Shown here piece by piece: positions 5,979 to 12,639 of a stretch of DNA of 17,491 nt. The notes under the pieces were generated by a model. That model was not told the DNA's origin. It did not search any database and was given only the letters and a program-made list of their open reading frames with translations. The position numbers and the translations under genes are program-made. The stretch lies in the NCBI GenBank assembly GCA_022838965.1, contig JALHDK010000074.1, forward strand, positions 1 through 17,491, read 5' to 3'. Position 1 is the first letter of the stretch. Each line of letters opens with the position of its first letter. The DNA comes from Actinomycetales bacterium (GTDB lineage: Bacteria; Actinomycetota; Actinomycetes; Actinomycetales; Actinomycetaceae).

Positions 5979-6659
5979 ATGGCTCACACCGCCGCCCCAG
6001 CCGCCCCGCCCGCCCGGCCGTTCCGGCTCGGGCGCTGGGTCGGCTACGTCGTCGCCGGTGAGTCGGTGGGCTTCCTCATCCCCGCGGCGGGCTTCGCGAT
6101 CGCGTTCTACGCCGGCCTCGCCGCGTGGCCGGCCTACGCCCTCCAGATCGTCCTCGGCCTCGGCGAGGGCGCCCTCCTCGGCCTGGCGCAGGCGCTCGCG
6201 CTGCGCGGCACGGCCGGCGAGGTCCCGGTCCGCCGCTGGACCGGCGTGACGGCGCTCGCGGCGTCGGCCGCCTGGGGGATCGGCATGCTGCCGACCACCC
6301 TCTTCGACTCCGGCGTCACCTTCGACCCCGCCAGCCCGCTCCTCTGGATCGCCGTCCCCGTCGGCGCCGTCGCGCTCGTCCTCACGATCCCGGTGGCGCA
6401 GTGGACCGTGCTCCGCGCCGTCGTCGAGCGCGCGTGGCACTGGATTCCCATCAACGCCGCGGCGTGGCTGGTGGGGTTGTCGTTCACCCTCCTGCCGTCG
6501 CCGTTCGTGAACGAGACGACGCCGCCGGTGATGCTCGCGCTCGCGTTCGGTCTCGGCGGTGTGGCGATGGCGACGACGGTCGCCGTGGGGACCGGCGTCG
6601 GGATGCGACGCATGCTGGCGAACCAGTCCCGGGGAGCGGGACGCGCCCCCTGGAACTAG
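5979..6659 (+). CDS. Six-TM integral membrane protein with internal duplication
   Basis: This 226-aa membrane protein has about six hydrophobic segments: near 22-46, 48-75, 88-107, 120-147, 153-178 and 183-208. It shows an internal repeat. GLAQALALR followed by RRWTGVTALAASAAWGIGML (first half) matches PVAQWTVLR followed by ERAWHWIPINAAAWLVGLSF (second half). The AQxxxLR element and the W..(N/T)A.AW.(V/I)G helix recur, as in other actinobacterial membrane hypotheticals with repeated 'AQWLVLR' helices. There is no enzyme or transport motif, so the function is unknown. ATG 5979 is preferred because the -10-like TACCGT ends seven bases upstream. The TAG stop at 6657-6659 is also the first half of the next gene's -10 hexamer. 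Confidence 0.85.
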   Translation: MAHTAAPAAPPARPFRLGRWVGYVVAGESVGFLIPAAGFAIAFYAGLAAWPAYALQIVLGLGEGALLGLAQALALRGTAGEVPVRRWTGVTALAASAAWGIGMLPTTLFDSGVTFDPASPLLWIAVPVGAVALVLTIPVAQWTVLRAVVERAWHWIPINAAAWLVGLSFTLLPSPFVNETTPPVMLALAFGLGGVAMATTVAVGTGVGMRRMLANQSRGAGRAPWN

Positions 6660-6662
6660 GCT
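6657..6662 (+). promoter_or_regulatory. -10 hexamer TAGGCT overlapping a stop codon; leaderless start of the CinA-like gene
   Basis: TAGGCT ends seven bases before ATG 6670, which has no Shine-Dalgarno sequence. Its first three bases are the TAG stop of the preceding membrane protein gene. The hexamer fits the TAnnnT consensus well. Confidence 0.5.
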
Positions 6663-6669
6663 GCCTGCC

Positions 6670-7404
6670 ATGCCGAACCCCACCGCCGCGATCCTGATCA
6701 TTGGTGACGAGATCCTGTCGGGCCGCACCCGCGACGCCAACATGCACTTCCTCGCCGGCGAACTCACGCGCATCGGCATCGATCTGCGCGAGGTCCGCAT
6801 CGTCCCCGATGACCACGACGCCATCGTCGCCGCCCTCAACGCGCTGCGCGCCACCCACACCCACGTCTTCACCAGCGGCGGCATCGGTCCCACCCACGAC
6901 GACATCACCGCCGACGCCGTCGCCGCGGCTTTCGGCGTCGGTATCGACGTGCGCGGGGACGCCCGCGCCATCCTGGAGGAGCTGTTCGCACGCCGGGGCA
7001 TCGAGCTCACCGCCGCGCAGTTGCGCATGGCCCGCATCCCCGAGGGCGCCACACTCATCGTGAACGAGCTGTCCGGTGCGCCGGGTTTCAGCCTGGGCAA
7101 CGTGCACGTCATGGCCGGAGTGCCCGGCATTTTCCGTGCGATGGTGGCCACCCTGCTCCCCACACTGGAGCCCGGCACGCCCCGGGTGTCGCGCGAGCGC
7201 CGCATCGAGATCGGCGAGGGGCGGATCGCGCCGCGCCTCGCGGCGCTGGCGGCGGACTTCCCGGGCGTCTCGGTGGGTTCCTACCCCTTCTCCGAGAACG
7301 GGGTGCACGGCACCAACGTGGTGGTGCGCGGTACGGATCCGGTGGCGGTCGAGGCCGCGCTCACCCGGCTGGAGGAGGAGTTCCCGCTCGGCGCTTCTTC
7401 CTGA
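6670..7404 (+). CDS. CinA N-terminal/MoaB-Mog-like molybdopterin-binding domain protein
   Basis: This 244-aa protein consists of a single MoCF-biosynthesis-type (MoaB/Mog, COG1058) domain plus a C-terminal extension. Visible motifs are GDEILSGRTRDAN (12-24), TSGGIGPTHDDIT (68-80) and a VMAGVPGIF segment (about 149-157), all characteristic of the CinA N-terminal domain. The PncC nicotinamide-nucleotide amidase domain that follows in full-length CinA is absent, so this is the short stand-alone form. In relatives this domain has been linked to ADP-ribose or FAD pyrophosphatase activity rather than proven cofactor synthesis; which applies here is unknown. The start is set by TAGGCT seven bases upstream. 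Its 3' end overlaps the opposed membrane gene by 44 bases. The molybdoenzyme operon about 5-9 kb away is a loose link only. Confidence 0.88.
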   Translation: MPNPTAAILIIGDEILSGRTRDANMHFLAGELTRIGIDLREVRIVPDDHDAIVAALNALRATHTHVFTSGGIGPTHDDITADAVAAAFGVGIDVRGDARAILEELFARRGIELTAAQLRMARIPEGATLIVNELSGAPGFSLGNVHVMAGVPGIFRAMVATLLPTLEPGTPRVSRERRIEIGEGRIAPRLAALAADFPGVSVGSYPFSENGVHGTNVVVRGTDPVAVEAALTRLEEEFPLGASS

Positions 7405-8023
7405 GACCCGCGAACGCGCCTCTGAGGAGGGCGAACGTGACCACCACCAGCCCGGCGGGGTTCTTCAGCCACACCTTCGCGCCCGGCGTCGGCGTGGGTA
7501 CCGGCTCCGGCGGGTATCCCACGATCTCCGCCTGCGCGCGCCGCAACGGCGCCGCCAGCCACTCCCGCGTCCCGCGGTCCCTCGTGACCGCCAGAGCGGC
7601 GAGTCCCACGCCGACCCCCGCCAGCACCACCGACCTCCACACCGAGCCGACCGCCACGAGGGACTCGCTGGCCCGCGTGATGAAGTGCACGAGGAGCCAG
7701 TACACGACCACGAGCACGACGCCGCCGATGGCCACCGCCCACGCGATCCGCCGGTGCTCGACCGCGATCGCCAAGGCAGCGCGGAGCAGCACGAGGATCA
7801 GCAGCGAGATGACGAGGGCGTAGAGGAGGACGACCAGGAGGTCGACGACGCCGGAGCTCCCGACGCCCAGCAGGGCGTAGACCACGAGGCCGGCGACGGC
7901 CATCGCCAGGGCCGCGGGCCAGGGGAAACCAGCGTGGGGTCTCGCGCGCCGCACCTCGGTGTCCTCGACCCCGATGAGTCCCAGGAGTCCCAGGGTGGTG
8001 GACAGGCGCTCCGTTGGTCCCAT
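7361..8023 (-). CDS. Four-TM integral membrane protein, hypothetical
   Basis: This 220-aa protein is of unknown function. Hydrophobic segments lie near 35-54, 58-86, 92-116 and 131-147, with an amphipathic or weak fifth at 189-207. A cytoplasmic-type loop (148-188) holds REWLAAPLRRAQAEI and a PPEPVPTPTP stretch, and the tail is basic (LRKKRRAG). ATG 8023 is chosen because minus-strand TACGCT ends seven bases before it, the layout seen at other genes here; no Shine-Dalgarno sequence is present. An earlier TTG/GTG would extend it without support. The gene is convergent with the CinA-like gene and their coding ends overlap by 44 bases (7361-7404). Upstream, a 212-base gap separates it from the divergent haloperoxidase gene. 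Confidence 0.82.
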   Translation of the reverse strand: MGPTERLSTTLGLLGLIGVEDTEVRRARPHAGFPWPAALAMAVAGLVVYALLGVGSSGVVDLLVVLLYALVISLLILVLLRAALAIAVEHRRIAWAVAIGGVVLVVVYWLLVHFITRASESLVAVGSVWRSVVLAGVGVGLAALAVTRDRGTREWLAAPLRRAQAEIVGYPPEPVPTPTPGAKVWLKNPAGLVVVTFALLRGAFAGLRKKRRAGTPPPAG

Positions 8024-8030
8024 GCATGGA

Positions 8031-8036
8031 AGCGTA
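8031..8036 (-). promoter_or_regulatory. -10 hexamer TACGCT of a probable leaderless transcript (minus strand)
   Basis: TACGCT (8036-8031 on the minus strand) is followed by seven bases and then ATG 8023. There is no Shine-Dalgarno sequence. It fits the TAnnnT pattern and the spacing seen at 5979 and 6670. Confidence 0.45.
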
Positions 8037-8114
8037 CGAGTCCGGAATAGGGGATGTGACGAAACCCGGCCGCGTGGTTCACAGCCCACGGACGGTCCCC
8101 GCGGCAGGAAGTTG

Positions 8115-8163
8115 CCATACCCCGCCCCGGTATCTCAACGAAAGTTGAGCTTGCGGGGCATGG
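8115..8163. promoter_or_regulatory. Two-stem hairpin with GAAA tetraloop upstream of the haloperoxidase
   Basis: CCATACCCCGC (8115-8125) pairs with GCGGGGCATGG (8153-8163), 10 of 11 positions. Inside, CTCAAC (8134-8139) and GTTGAG (8144-8149) pair perfectly around GAAA, a stable GNRA loop. Internal loops are 8 and 3 bases. It ends 72 bases before the GTG at 8236. It could be a leader RNA element. Alternatively, if TTGAGC (8145-8150) is a -35 with TACGTC (8168-8173) 17 bases on, the arms would be operators. Confidence 0.5.
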
Positions 8164-8178
8164 GACGTACGTCCATGC
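8158..8178. promoter_or_regulatory. Near-perfect palindrome GCATGGGACGT/ACGTCCATGC
   Basis: The core GGACGTACGTCC (8163-8174) is a perfect 12-base palindrome, extended by GCATG/CATGC with one bulged G. Its left arm shares bases with the outer stem of the preceding hairpin (8153-8163), so the two structures would exclude each other in RNA. As DNA it has the look of a dimeric regulator site. Confidence 0.45.
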
Positions 8179-8235
8179 TTGGCAGCACCGTGCCGCCCGT
8201 CGGTGGGACGAAAGGCTCTCGTTCGGAGGTGTGTG

Positions 8236-9549
8236 GTGAACTCTTTGACCCGGCGGGGCTTCATCGGAGGGGTCCTTCTGGCAGGGGCCGGGGCGTGGTC
8301 CTCCGCCCCGGCGGCAGGTCAGGTGGTGGCGGCGCGTGCGGGTGTGGCCGCAGCTGCTGAGGGAGCGCCGAGCACCGTGGCGCTGAACTGGAACCTCTTC
8401 GCCACGCACCTCCTCCAGCCTGCTGGAGGCATGACCATGGGGCCGGGCACCATCTCCATGCCGAAGGCTTTCGTGGTGCTCGCCGCCATGCACGCAGCGA
8501 TGTATGACGCGGTGGTTGCGGTGGAGGGCGGCTACCAGCCCTACGCCTCGCGGCCCGCGGCTCCCGCCGGGGCCAACGTGGAGGCAGCGGCCGTGGCCGC
8601 TGCCCATGCGGTGCTACTCACCCACCTGCCGGACCAGAAGATGATGCTGGACGGCGAGCTCTACCGGATGCTCTCGCTCATTGCCGTGCTGAGCTCCCAG
8701 AAGTCGGCCGGAGTGGAGGTGGGCCGCGCGGCTGCGGCGGCCGTCCTCGCCACGCGCGCGGGCGACGGTCTTGACGCCACGGTCTCCTACACTCCTCCCA
8801 CCGGTCCGGGCGGGTGGGTGTCCATGCCGGGCATGCCCCCGCTGGACCCCTGGGTCGCCCGCCTCAGGCCTTTCACGATGACCGCGCCGTCGCAGTTCAG
8901 GCCCGGCCCGCCACCCTCGCTCACGAGTCCCGGCTACACCAGGGACTTCGATGAGGTGATGCGCCTCGGTGGGGCGGTCAGCTCCCGAACCCCCGCCCAG
9001 ACGGAGACGGCCGGCTTCTGGACCACGAACGGCGTGATCCAGTACAACGAGATGTTCCGGGCGGTGGCGGTGCGCGAGGGCATGCGCCTGCGGGAGGCTG
9101 CCCGGCTCCTCGCTCTCGGGAACGTCATCGGAACCGATGCGATGATCGCCGCTTTCGACGCCAAGTACCACTACGGCTTCTGGCGGCCCCGGACGGCCAT
9201 CGTCATGGCTGCCGGCGACGGCAACCCCCGTACCACGCCGGACGCCACCTGGGTCCCGGCCGTCATGGCCCCCAACCACCCCGAGTACGTGGCGGCGCAC
9301 ACCACCTTCGCCTCGGCCGTGGCGGAGGCCCTCACGGCCATCCTCGGCACGAGGCGTATCGAGATCGACCTGTCCAGCACCGCCACCGGCACGATCCATC
9401 ACTACGGCACCGCGGACGACCTGCGCGCGGAGGTCGAGAACGCCCGGGTGTGGGGAGGGATCCACTTCCGGAACTCCTGCGTGGTGGGGACGGCGATCGG
9501 CAGGCAGCTCGCCACCCAGGGGATCAGGCGGTTCCGGCCGATCCGCTGA
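8236..9549 (+). CDS. Tat-exported vanadium-dependent haloperoxidase-like protein (PAP2 superfamily)
   Basis: This 437-aa protein starts at GTG 8236, five bases after GGAGGT. Its N-terminus TRRGFIGGVLLAGAGAW (5-21) is a twin-arginine signal, so it should be exported folded. The vanadate/phosphate pocket of the vanadium haloperoxidase/PAP2 family is recognisable: K310 and R317-P318 in KYHYGFWRP, H355 in HPEYVAAH (348-355), and R404 and H410 in RVWGGIH. In classical enzymes the middle motif is PSGH; here Ser-Gly is Ala-Ala (353-354). I recall similar HPEYPAAH variants in bacterial relatives, but halide oxidation cannot be assumed, and phosphatase-like or another activity is possible. An Ala-rich helical region (76-175) fits the family fold. 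Its TGA is immediately followed by the stop of the opposed dehydrogenase gene. Confidence 0.88.
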   Translation: MNSLTRRGFIGGVLLAGAGAWSSAPAAGQVVAARAGVAAAAEGAPSTVALNWNLFATHLLQPAGGMTMGPGTISMPKAFVVLAAMHAAMYDAVVAVEGGYQPYASRPAAPAGANVEAAAVAAAHAVLLTHLPDQKMMLDGELYRMLSLIAVLSSQKSAGVEVGRAAAAAVLATRAGDGLDATVSYTPPTGPGGWVSMPGMPPLDPWVARLRPFTMTAPSQFRPGPPPSLTSPGYTRDFDEVMRLGGAVSSRTPAQTETAGFWTTNGVIQYNEMFRAVAVREGMRLREAARLLALGNVIGTDAMIAAFDAKYHYGFWRPRTAIVMAAGDGNPRTTPDATWVPAVMAPNHPEYVAAHTTFASAVAEALTAILGTRRIEIDLSSTATGTIHHYGTADDLRAEVENARVWGGIHFRNSCVVGTAIGRQLATQGIRRFRPIR

Positions 9550-10575
9550 TCACGGCACGAGGATGCCGCGTCCCCGCAGACGGCCGGCGTCGAGGTCGTC
9601 CATGGCGTCGTTGACAGCGTCGAGGGGGTATTCGCGGGTGAGCATCCGCACCTTGCCCGCAGCGGCCAGCGCCATCAGTTCCACGAGGTCGTTGTAGCTG
9701 CCCACCAGGTTGCCGATGACGTTCCGCTCGGTCGAGATGACATCGATGGCCGGCACCGAGATGGTGCCGCCATACCCGATCACGAAGTCGCTGCCCGCCC
9801 GCCGGGTCATGGCCCAGGCCTCGTGCTCGGCGCCCTGCTCGCCGACGAAGTCCAGCACCACCTCGGCGCCCTTGCCGCCCGTCATGTCGAGGACGGCGTC
9901 AACGTGCGTGCCGTCCACGAGGACTGTCTCGTCGGCACCCCACTCCGGGGTGAGCGCGAGGGCCTCCGGGTTGCGGTCAAGGACCACGATCCTCGCCGGG
10001 CTCATGGCCCGCAGGCACTGGATCCCGAGATGACCGAGGCCGCCCGCCCCGATGATGACGCAGGTCGCCCCGGGGAACAGCAGGGGCACCGCCTTTTTCG
10101 CGGCGTGGTACGCGGTCAGGCCCGCATCGGCGAGCGCCGCCACCGCTGCCGGCGCGATCCCCGCCGGCAGCTTCACCACGGATCGGGCCGTGGTGCGGAT
10201 GAGCTCGGCCATGCCGCCGTCGCTGTCGATGCCGGGGAAGCGGTTGTTCTCGCAGTGGACGTCATCCCCGGCCCGGCACGCCCGGCAGAACCCGCACGTC
10301 ACGAGCGGGTGGAGGATGACGGGGTCCCCCTCCTGAAGGTGCTCCACGGCCGAGCCGACGGCGTGCACCCAGCCCGCGTTCTCGTGGCCGAGCGTGTACG
10401 GGAGGGGGACGTGCGTCTTCGGCGCCCACTGCCCCTCGACGATGTGGAGGTCCGTGCGGCAGAGCCCGGCGCCGCCGATGCGGACGATGACATCGAGCGG
10501 GTGCGTCACCTCAGGCTCGGGAACCTCTTCGACGACCGGACGTACCTCGTACCGGTGCAGTCGGACCGCCTTCAT
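9550..10575 (-). CDS. Zinc-dependent NAD(P) alcohol dehydrogenase (MDR superfamily)
   Basis: This 341-aa enzyme of the AdhP/AdhT-like type should interconvert alcohols and aldehydes. ATG 10575 follows GGAGGGG at close spacing. The catalytic zinc residues are C39 in GLCRTDLH and H64-E65 in GHEN, with D150 in the third ligand region. The structural zinc loop has C94, C97, C100 and C108. The Rossmann loop is GAGGLGHLG (176-184), and D200 ends the second strand (IVVLD), which favours NAD over NADP. It differs clearly from the other dehydrogenase at 184-1242, whose loop is GFGGSAH, so these are separate subfamilies, not a recent duplication. It is convergent with the haloperoxidase with no bases between their stops, and divergent from the SnoaL-like gene across 167 bases in which I see no strong promoter. 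Confidence 0.92.
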   Translation of the reverse strand: MKAVRLHRYEVRPVVEEVPEPEVTHPLDVIVRIGGAGLCRTDLHIVEGQWAPKTHVPLPYTLGHENAGWVHAVGSAVEHLQEGDPVILHPLVTCGFCRACRAGDDVHCENNRFPGIDSDGGMAELIRTTARSVVKLPAGIAPAAVAALADAGLTAYHAAKKAVPLLFPGATCVIIGAGGLGHLGIQCLRAMSPARIVVLDRNPEALALTPEWGADETVLVDGTHVDAVLDMTGGKGAEVVLDFVGEQGAEHEAWAMTRRAGSDFVIGYGGTISVPAIDVISTERNVIGNLVGSYNDLVELMALAAAGKVRMLTREYPLDAVNDAMDDLDAGRLRGRGILVP

Positions 10576-10742
10576 GACCCCTCCAGTGTGAGATGTGCTG
10601 CCTGTCACAGCCAGCGTACCCGCGGCGCCGCGTGGAGGCGCCCGCGTCGACCCCGTCCTGTGGACACCCGCACCGCAGCGGAGGAGACTCGGGGGGGACC
10701 GGGGTGGATCCCTGCACCCCACTGAACGAAAGGCGATTCACC

Positions 10743-11090
10743 ATGGCGACCCGTACTCCCCAGGAGGTTTTCGCCCACCACGGCCAGGCCCTCGGCGCCG
10801 AGGACCTCGAGGAGATCGTCGCGGACTACGCCGACGACGCGATCCTCATCGTCCAGGGGAAGACCTACCACGGCAAGGACGGTGCCCGCGAGGTCTTCAT
10901 CCAGCTCCTCAGTGACGTCCCCCACGCCCAGTGGGATCTCAACCAGGTCTTCGACGGCGACGTCCTCTATCTGGAGTGGAAGGCGAAGGCCGCGGACGGC
11001 CGCAGGGTGGAGGACGGCATCGACACCTTCATCTTCCAGGACGGTCTCATCCGGGTCCAGACGGTCGTCTACCACGTGCTGCCCGCCTGA
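10743..11090 (+). CDS. SnoaL/NTF2-like domain protein
   Basis: This 115-aa single-domain protein has the pattern of the SnoaL-like/nuclear transport factor 2 superfamily: an N-terminal helix (QEVFAHHGQALGAEDLEEIV), then YADDAILIVQGKTYHGKDGAREVF, then strands in DVLYLEWKAKAADGRRVEDGIDTF and a final ..GLIRVQTVVYHVLPA. Such cone-shaped domains bind small hydrophobic ligands and include isomerases, cyclases and hydrolases; sequence alone does not decide which. ATG 10743 has a modest GAAAGG site about ten bases upstream. It is followed 86 bases later by the flavodoxin gene on the same strand. A role with the neighbouring dehydrogenase or flavodoxin is only a guess from position. Confidence 0.82.
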   Translation: MATRTPQEVFAHHGQALGAEDLEEIVADYADDAILIVQGKTYHGKDGAREVFIQLLSDVPHAQWDLNQVFDGDVLYLEWKAKAADGRRVEDGIDTFIFQDGLIRVQTVVYHVLPA

Positions 11091-11176
11091 CGGGCCGCCC
11101 ACCGGGTGAGGGTGCCGATGTGATTGCCGCCGGCACCGGGGCAGGCGAGACTTGGACATGAGCACAAGGAGCGGCC

Positions 11177-11683
11177 ATGAATGTCCTGATCGTCTGTGAG
11201 TCCATGTTCGGCAACACGCGCGCCGCGGCGGACGCCGTGGCCGACGGGTTGCGTTCGGAGGGGGCCGCAGTCGTCGTCGGAGACGTGACCGAAGTCCCGC
11301 CAGCGGTGCCGGACGGGACGGACCTGCTGGTGATCGGGGGCCCCACGCACGCGTTCTCGATGACACGCGAGAACACCCGCCAGGATGCGCTCCGCCAGGT
11401 GGACGCCCCAGGAGGCGGGCGGAAGGCGTCGTTCGGCATCCGCGAGTGGATCGCCACGGCCTCCCCGGACGCGGACGTGCGCGTGGTCACCTTCGACACG
11501 CGGGTGAAGAAGGCCTTCGTCCCGGGTTCGGCCGCGAAGTCGGCCGCCCGTGCGCTGGAGGAGCGCGGCTTCGCGCACGCCGAGCGGGGCGAGACGTTCT
11601 GGGTGAAGGACACCCCGGGGCCGCTGCTGGATGGGGAGCTGGAGCGGGCCCGCGCCTGGGGTCAGGTGCTCGCCCGCTCCTGA
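11177..11683 (+). CDS. Flavodoxin-like protein
   Basis: This 168-aa protein should carry FMN and shuttle electrons or sense redox state in the cytoplasm. The FMN-phosphate loop is ESMFGNT (8-14), matching the flavodoxin S/TxxGNT pattern after a first strand MNVLIVC. The second flavin-contact region is GGPTHAFSM (about 54-62), as in bacterial 'flavodoxin family' proteins. The length fits a long-chain flavodoxin-like domain. ATG 11177 has AAGGAG five bases upstream. A poor candidate promoter (TTGCCG at 11124, GAGACT at 11147, 17 apart) lies in the gap. The last 22 bases overlap the end of the opposed xdhC gene. The redox partner is unknown; the adjacent xanthine dehydrogenase is not known to need one. 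Confidence 0.88.
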   Translation: MNVLIVCESMFGNTRAAADAVADGLRSEGAAVVVGDVTEVPPAVPDGTDLLVIGGPTHAFSMTRENTRQDALRQVDAPGGGRKASFGIREWIATASPDADVRVVTFDTRVKKAFVPGSAAKSAARALEERGFAHAERGETFWVKDTPGPLLDGELERARAWGQVLARS

Positions 11684-12639
11684 CGGGCCGCCGCCCGCAC
11701 CGCCACCATCTCGGCGGCGATGCTCACGGCGATCTCGGCCGGCGTGTGACTCCCGATTGGCACCCCCATCGGCGCGTGCAGCGACGACGGCGTCTCCCGG
11801 CCCGCCAGCAGGCGTGCGGCCTTCGCCCGGCTCCCCAGCAGCCCGAGATACCCGAGCGGCACCCGCAGCAGGGAGTCCAGCGCGGCGGCATCCCGCTCCG
11901 GGGACGTGGTCATGACGGCGGCGAACACGTTCGCCCCCCCGGGCACCACCCGCTCCAGGTGCTCGAAGGGGCAGGTCAGCCGCTCGTGGGACCAGGTGTC
12001 CGCGATCCAGTTGCCGATGCCGTCGCGTTCCTCGATCACGCCCACCCGGAAGTCGAGGTCCACCAGCAGGCGCGAGAGTTCGCGGCTGACATGGCCGCCC
12101 CCGACCAGGTACACCGCGTGCGACGGGCCGGAGAGGTGGGTGAAGCGCCAGCCGCCCCCGGCCTCCTCGACCAGTCCGGCGACCTCGCCGGACCCGACGT
12201 CGTGGCCGGCGCGCGGCGCTCCGCGCAGCTCCCAGCCGCCCGGACCGAGGGTCCACGCCATCCGCTCCCCCACCGCCACCCGGGCGGTCAGCAGTCGCAC
12301 CCCGGCCTGGGCGTCCTGCCGGAGGGGCGCCACGGCCACCCGCTGCTCGCCCCCGCAGACGAGTCCGGATGCGTCCGCCACCCCGGGACGGTGCACCTGG
12401 GTGAGAAGCTGCGGACGCACCTCCCCGTCGCGGAGCGCGGCCTGGATCCGCGAGATGACCTGGTCCTCCGCAGGTCCGCCGCCCACGGTGCCGGCGATGC
12501 GGCCCTCCATCCCCACGGCCATGAGCGCCCCGACCCGCCCAGGCGAGCTGCCCCGGCTGTCCACGACCACCGCGAGCGCCACCGGCCGGCCCTCATCCAG
12601 GCGCTCCGCGAGCGCCCGCCAGACGGCCACCTCAGCCAT
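11662..12639 (-). CDS. xdhC: XdhC/CoxI family maturation factor
   Basis: This 325-aa protein is the third gene of the xanthine dehydrogenase operon. XdhC proteins bind the molybdenum cofactor, promote its sulfuration and insert it into the apo-enzyme without being part of it. The N-terminal XdhC domain shows GSSPGRVGALM (30-40), GTVGGG (50-55) and CGG (95-97). The C-terminal Rossmann domain has YLVGGGHVSREL (177-188), LGYLGLLGSRAK (262-273) and GVPIGSHTPAEIAVSIAAEM (292-311). All are family hallmarks. ATG 12639 overlaps the end of xdhB by eight bases, so it should be translationally coupled. It ends convergent with the flavodoxin, overlapping by 22 bases. Confidence 0.94.
   Translation of the reverse strand: MAEVAVWRALAERLDEGRPVALAVVVDSRGSSPGRVGALMAVGMEGRIAGTVGGGPAEDQVISRIQAALRDGEVRPQLLTQVHRPGVADASGLVCGGEQRVAVAPLRQDAQAGVRLLTARVAVGERMAWTLGPGGWELRGAPRAGHDVGSGEVAGLVEEAGGGWRFTHLSGPSHAVYLVGGGHVSRELSRLLVDLDFRVGVIEERDGIGNWIADTWSHERLTCPFEHLERVVPGGANVFAAVMTTSPERDAAALDSLLRVPLGYLGLLGSRAKAARLLAGRETPSSLHAPMGVPIGSHTPAEIAVSIAAEMVAVRAAARQERAST

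Noticed and set aside
4663..5979. A 438-codon plus-strand frame across the helicase region
   Set aside because: It is antisense to clear DEAD-box motifs and compositionally biased; no ribosome-binding site or domain.
5889..7205. A 438-codon open frame on the minus strand
   Set aside because: It is antisense to the membrane protein and CinA-like genes, both of which have recognisable features and start signals. The translation is Arg/Glu/Gly-rich without motifs.
184..10575. The two zinc alcohol dehydrogenases as a recent duplication
   Set aside because: They differ in nucleotide-binding loop (GFGGSAH against GAGGLGH), third zinc ligand region and overall sequence, so they belong to different subfamilies.
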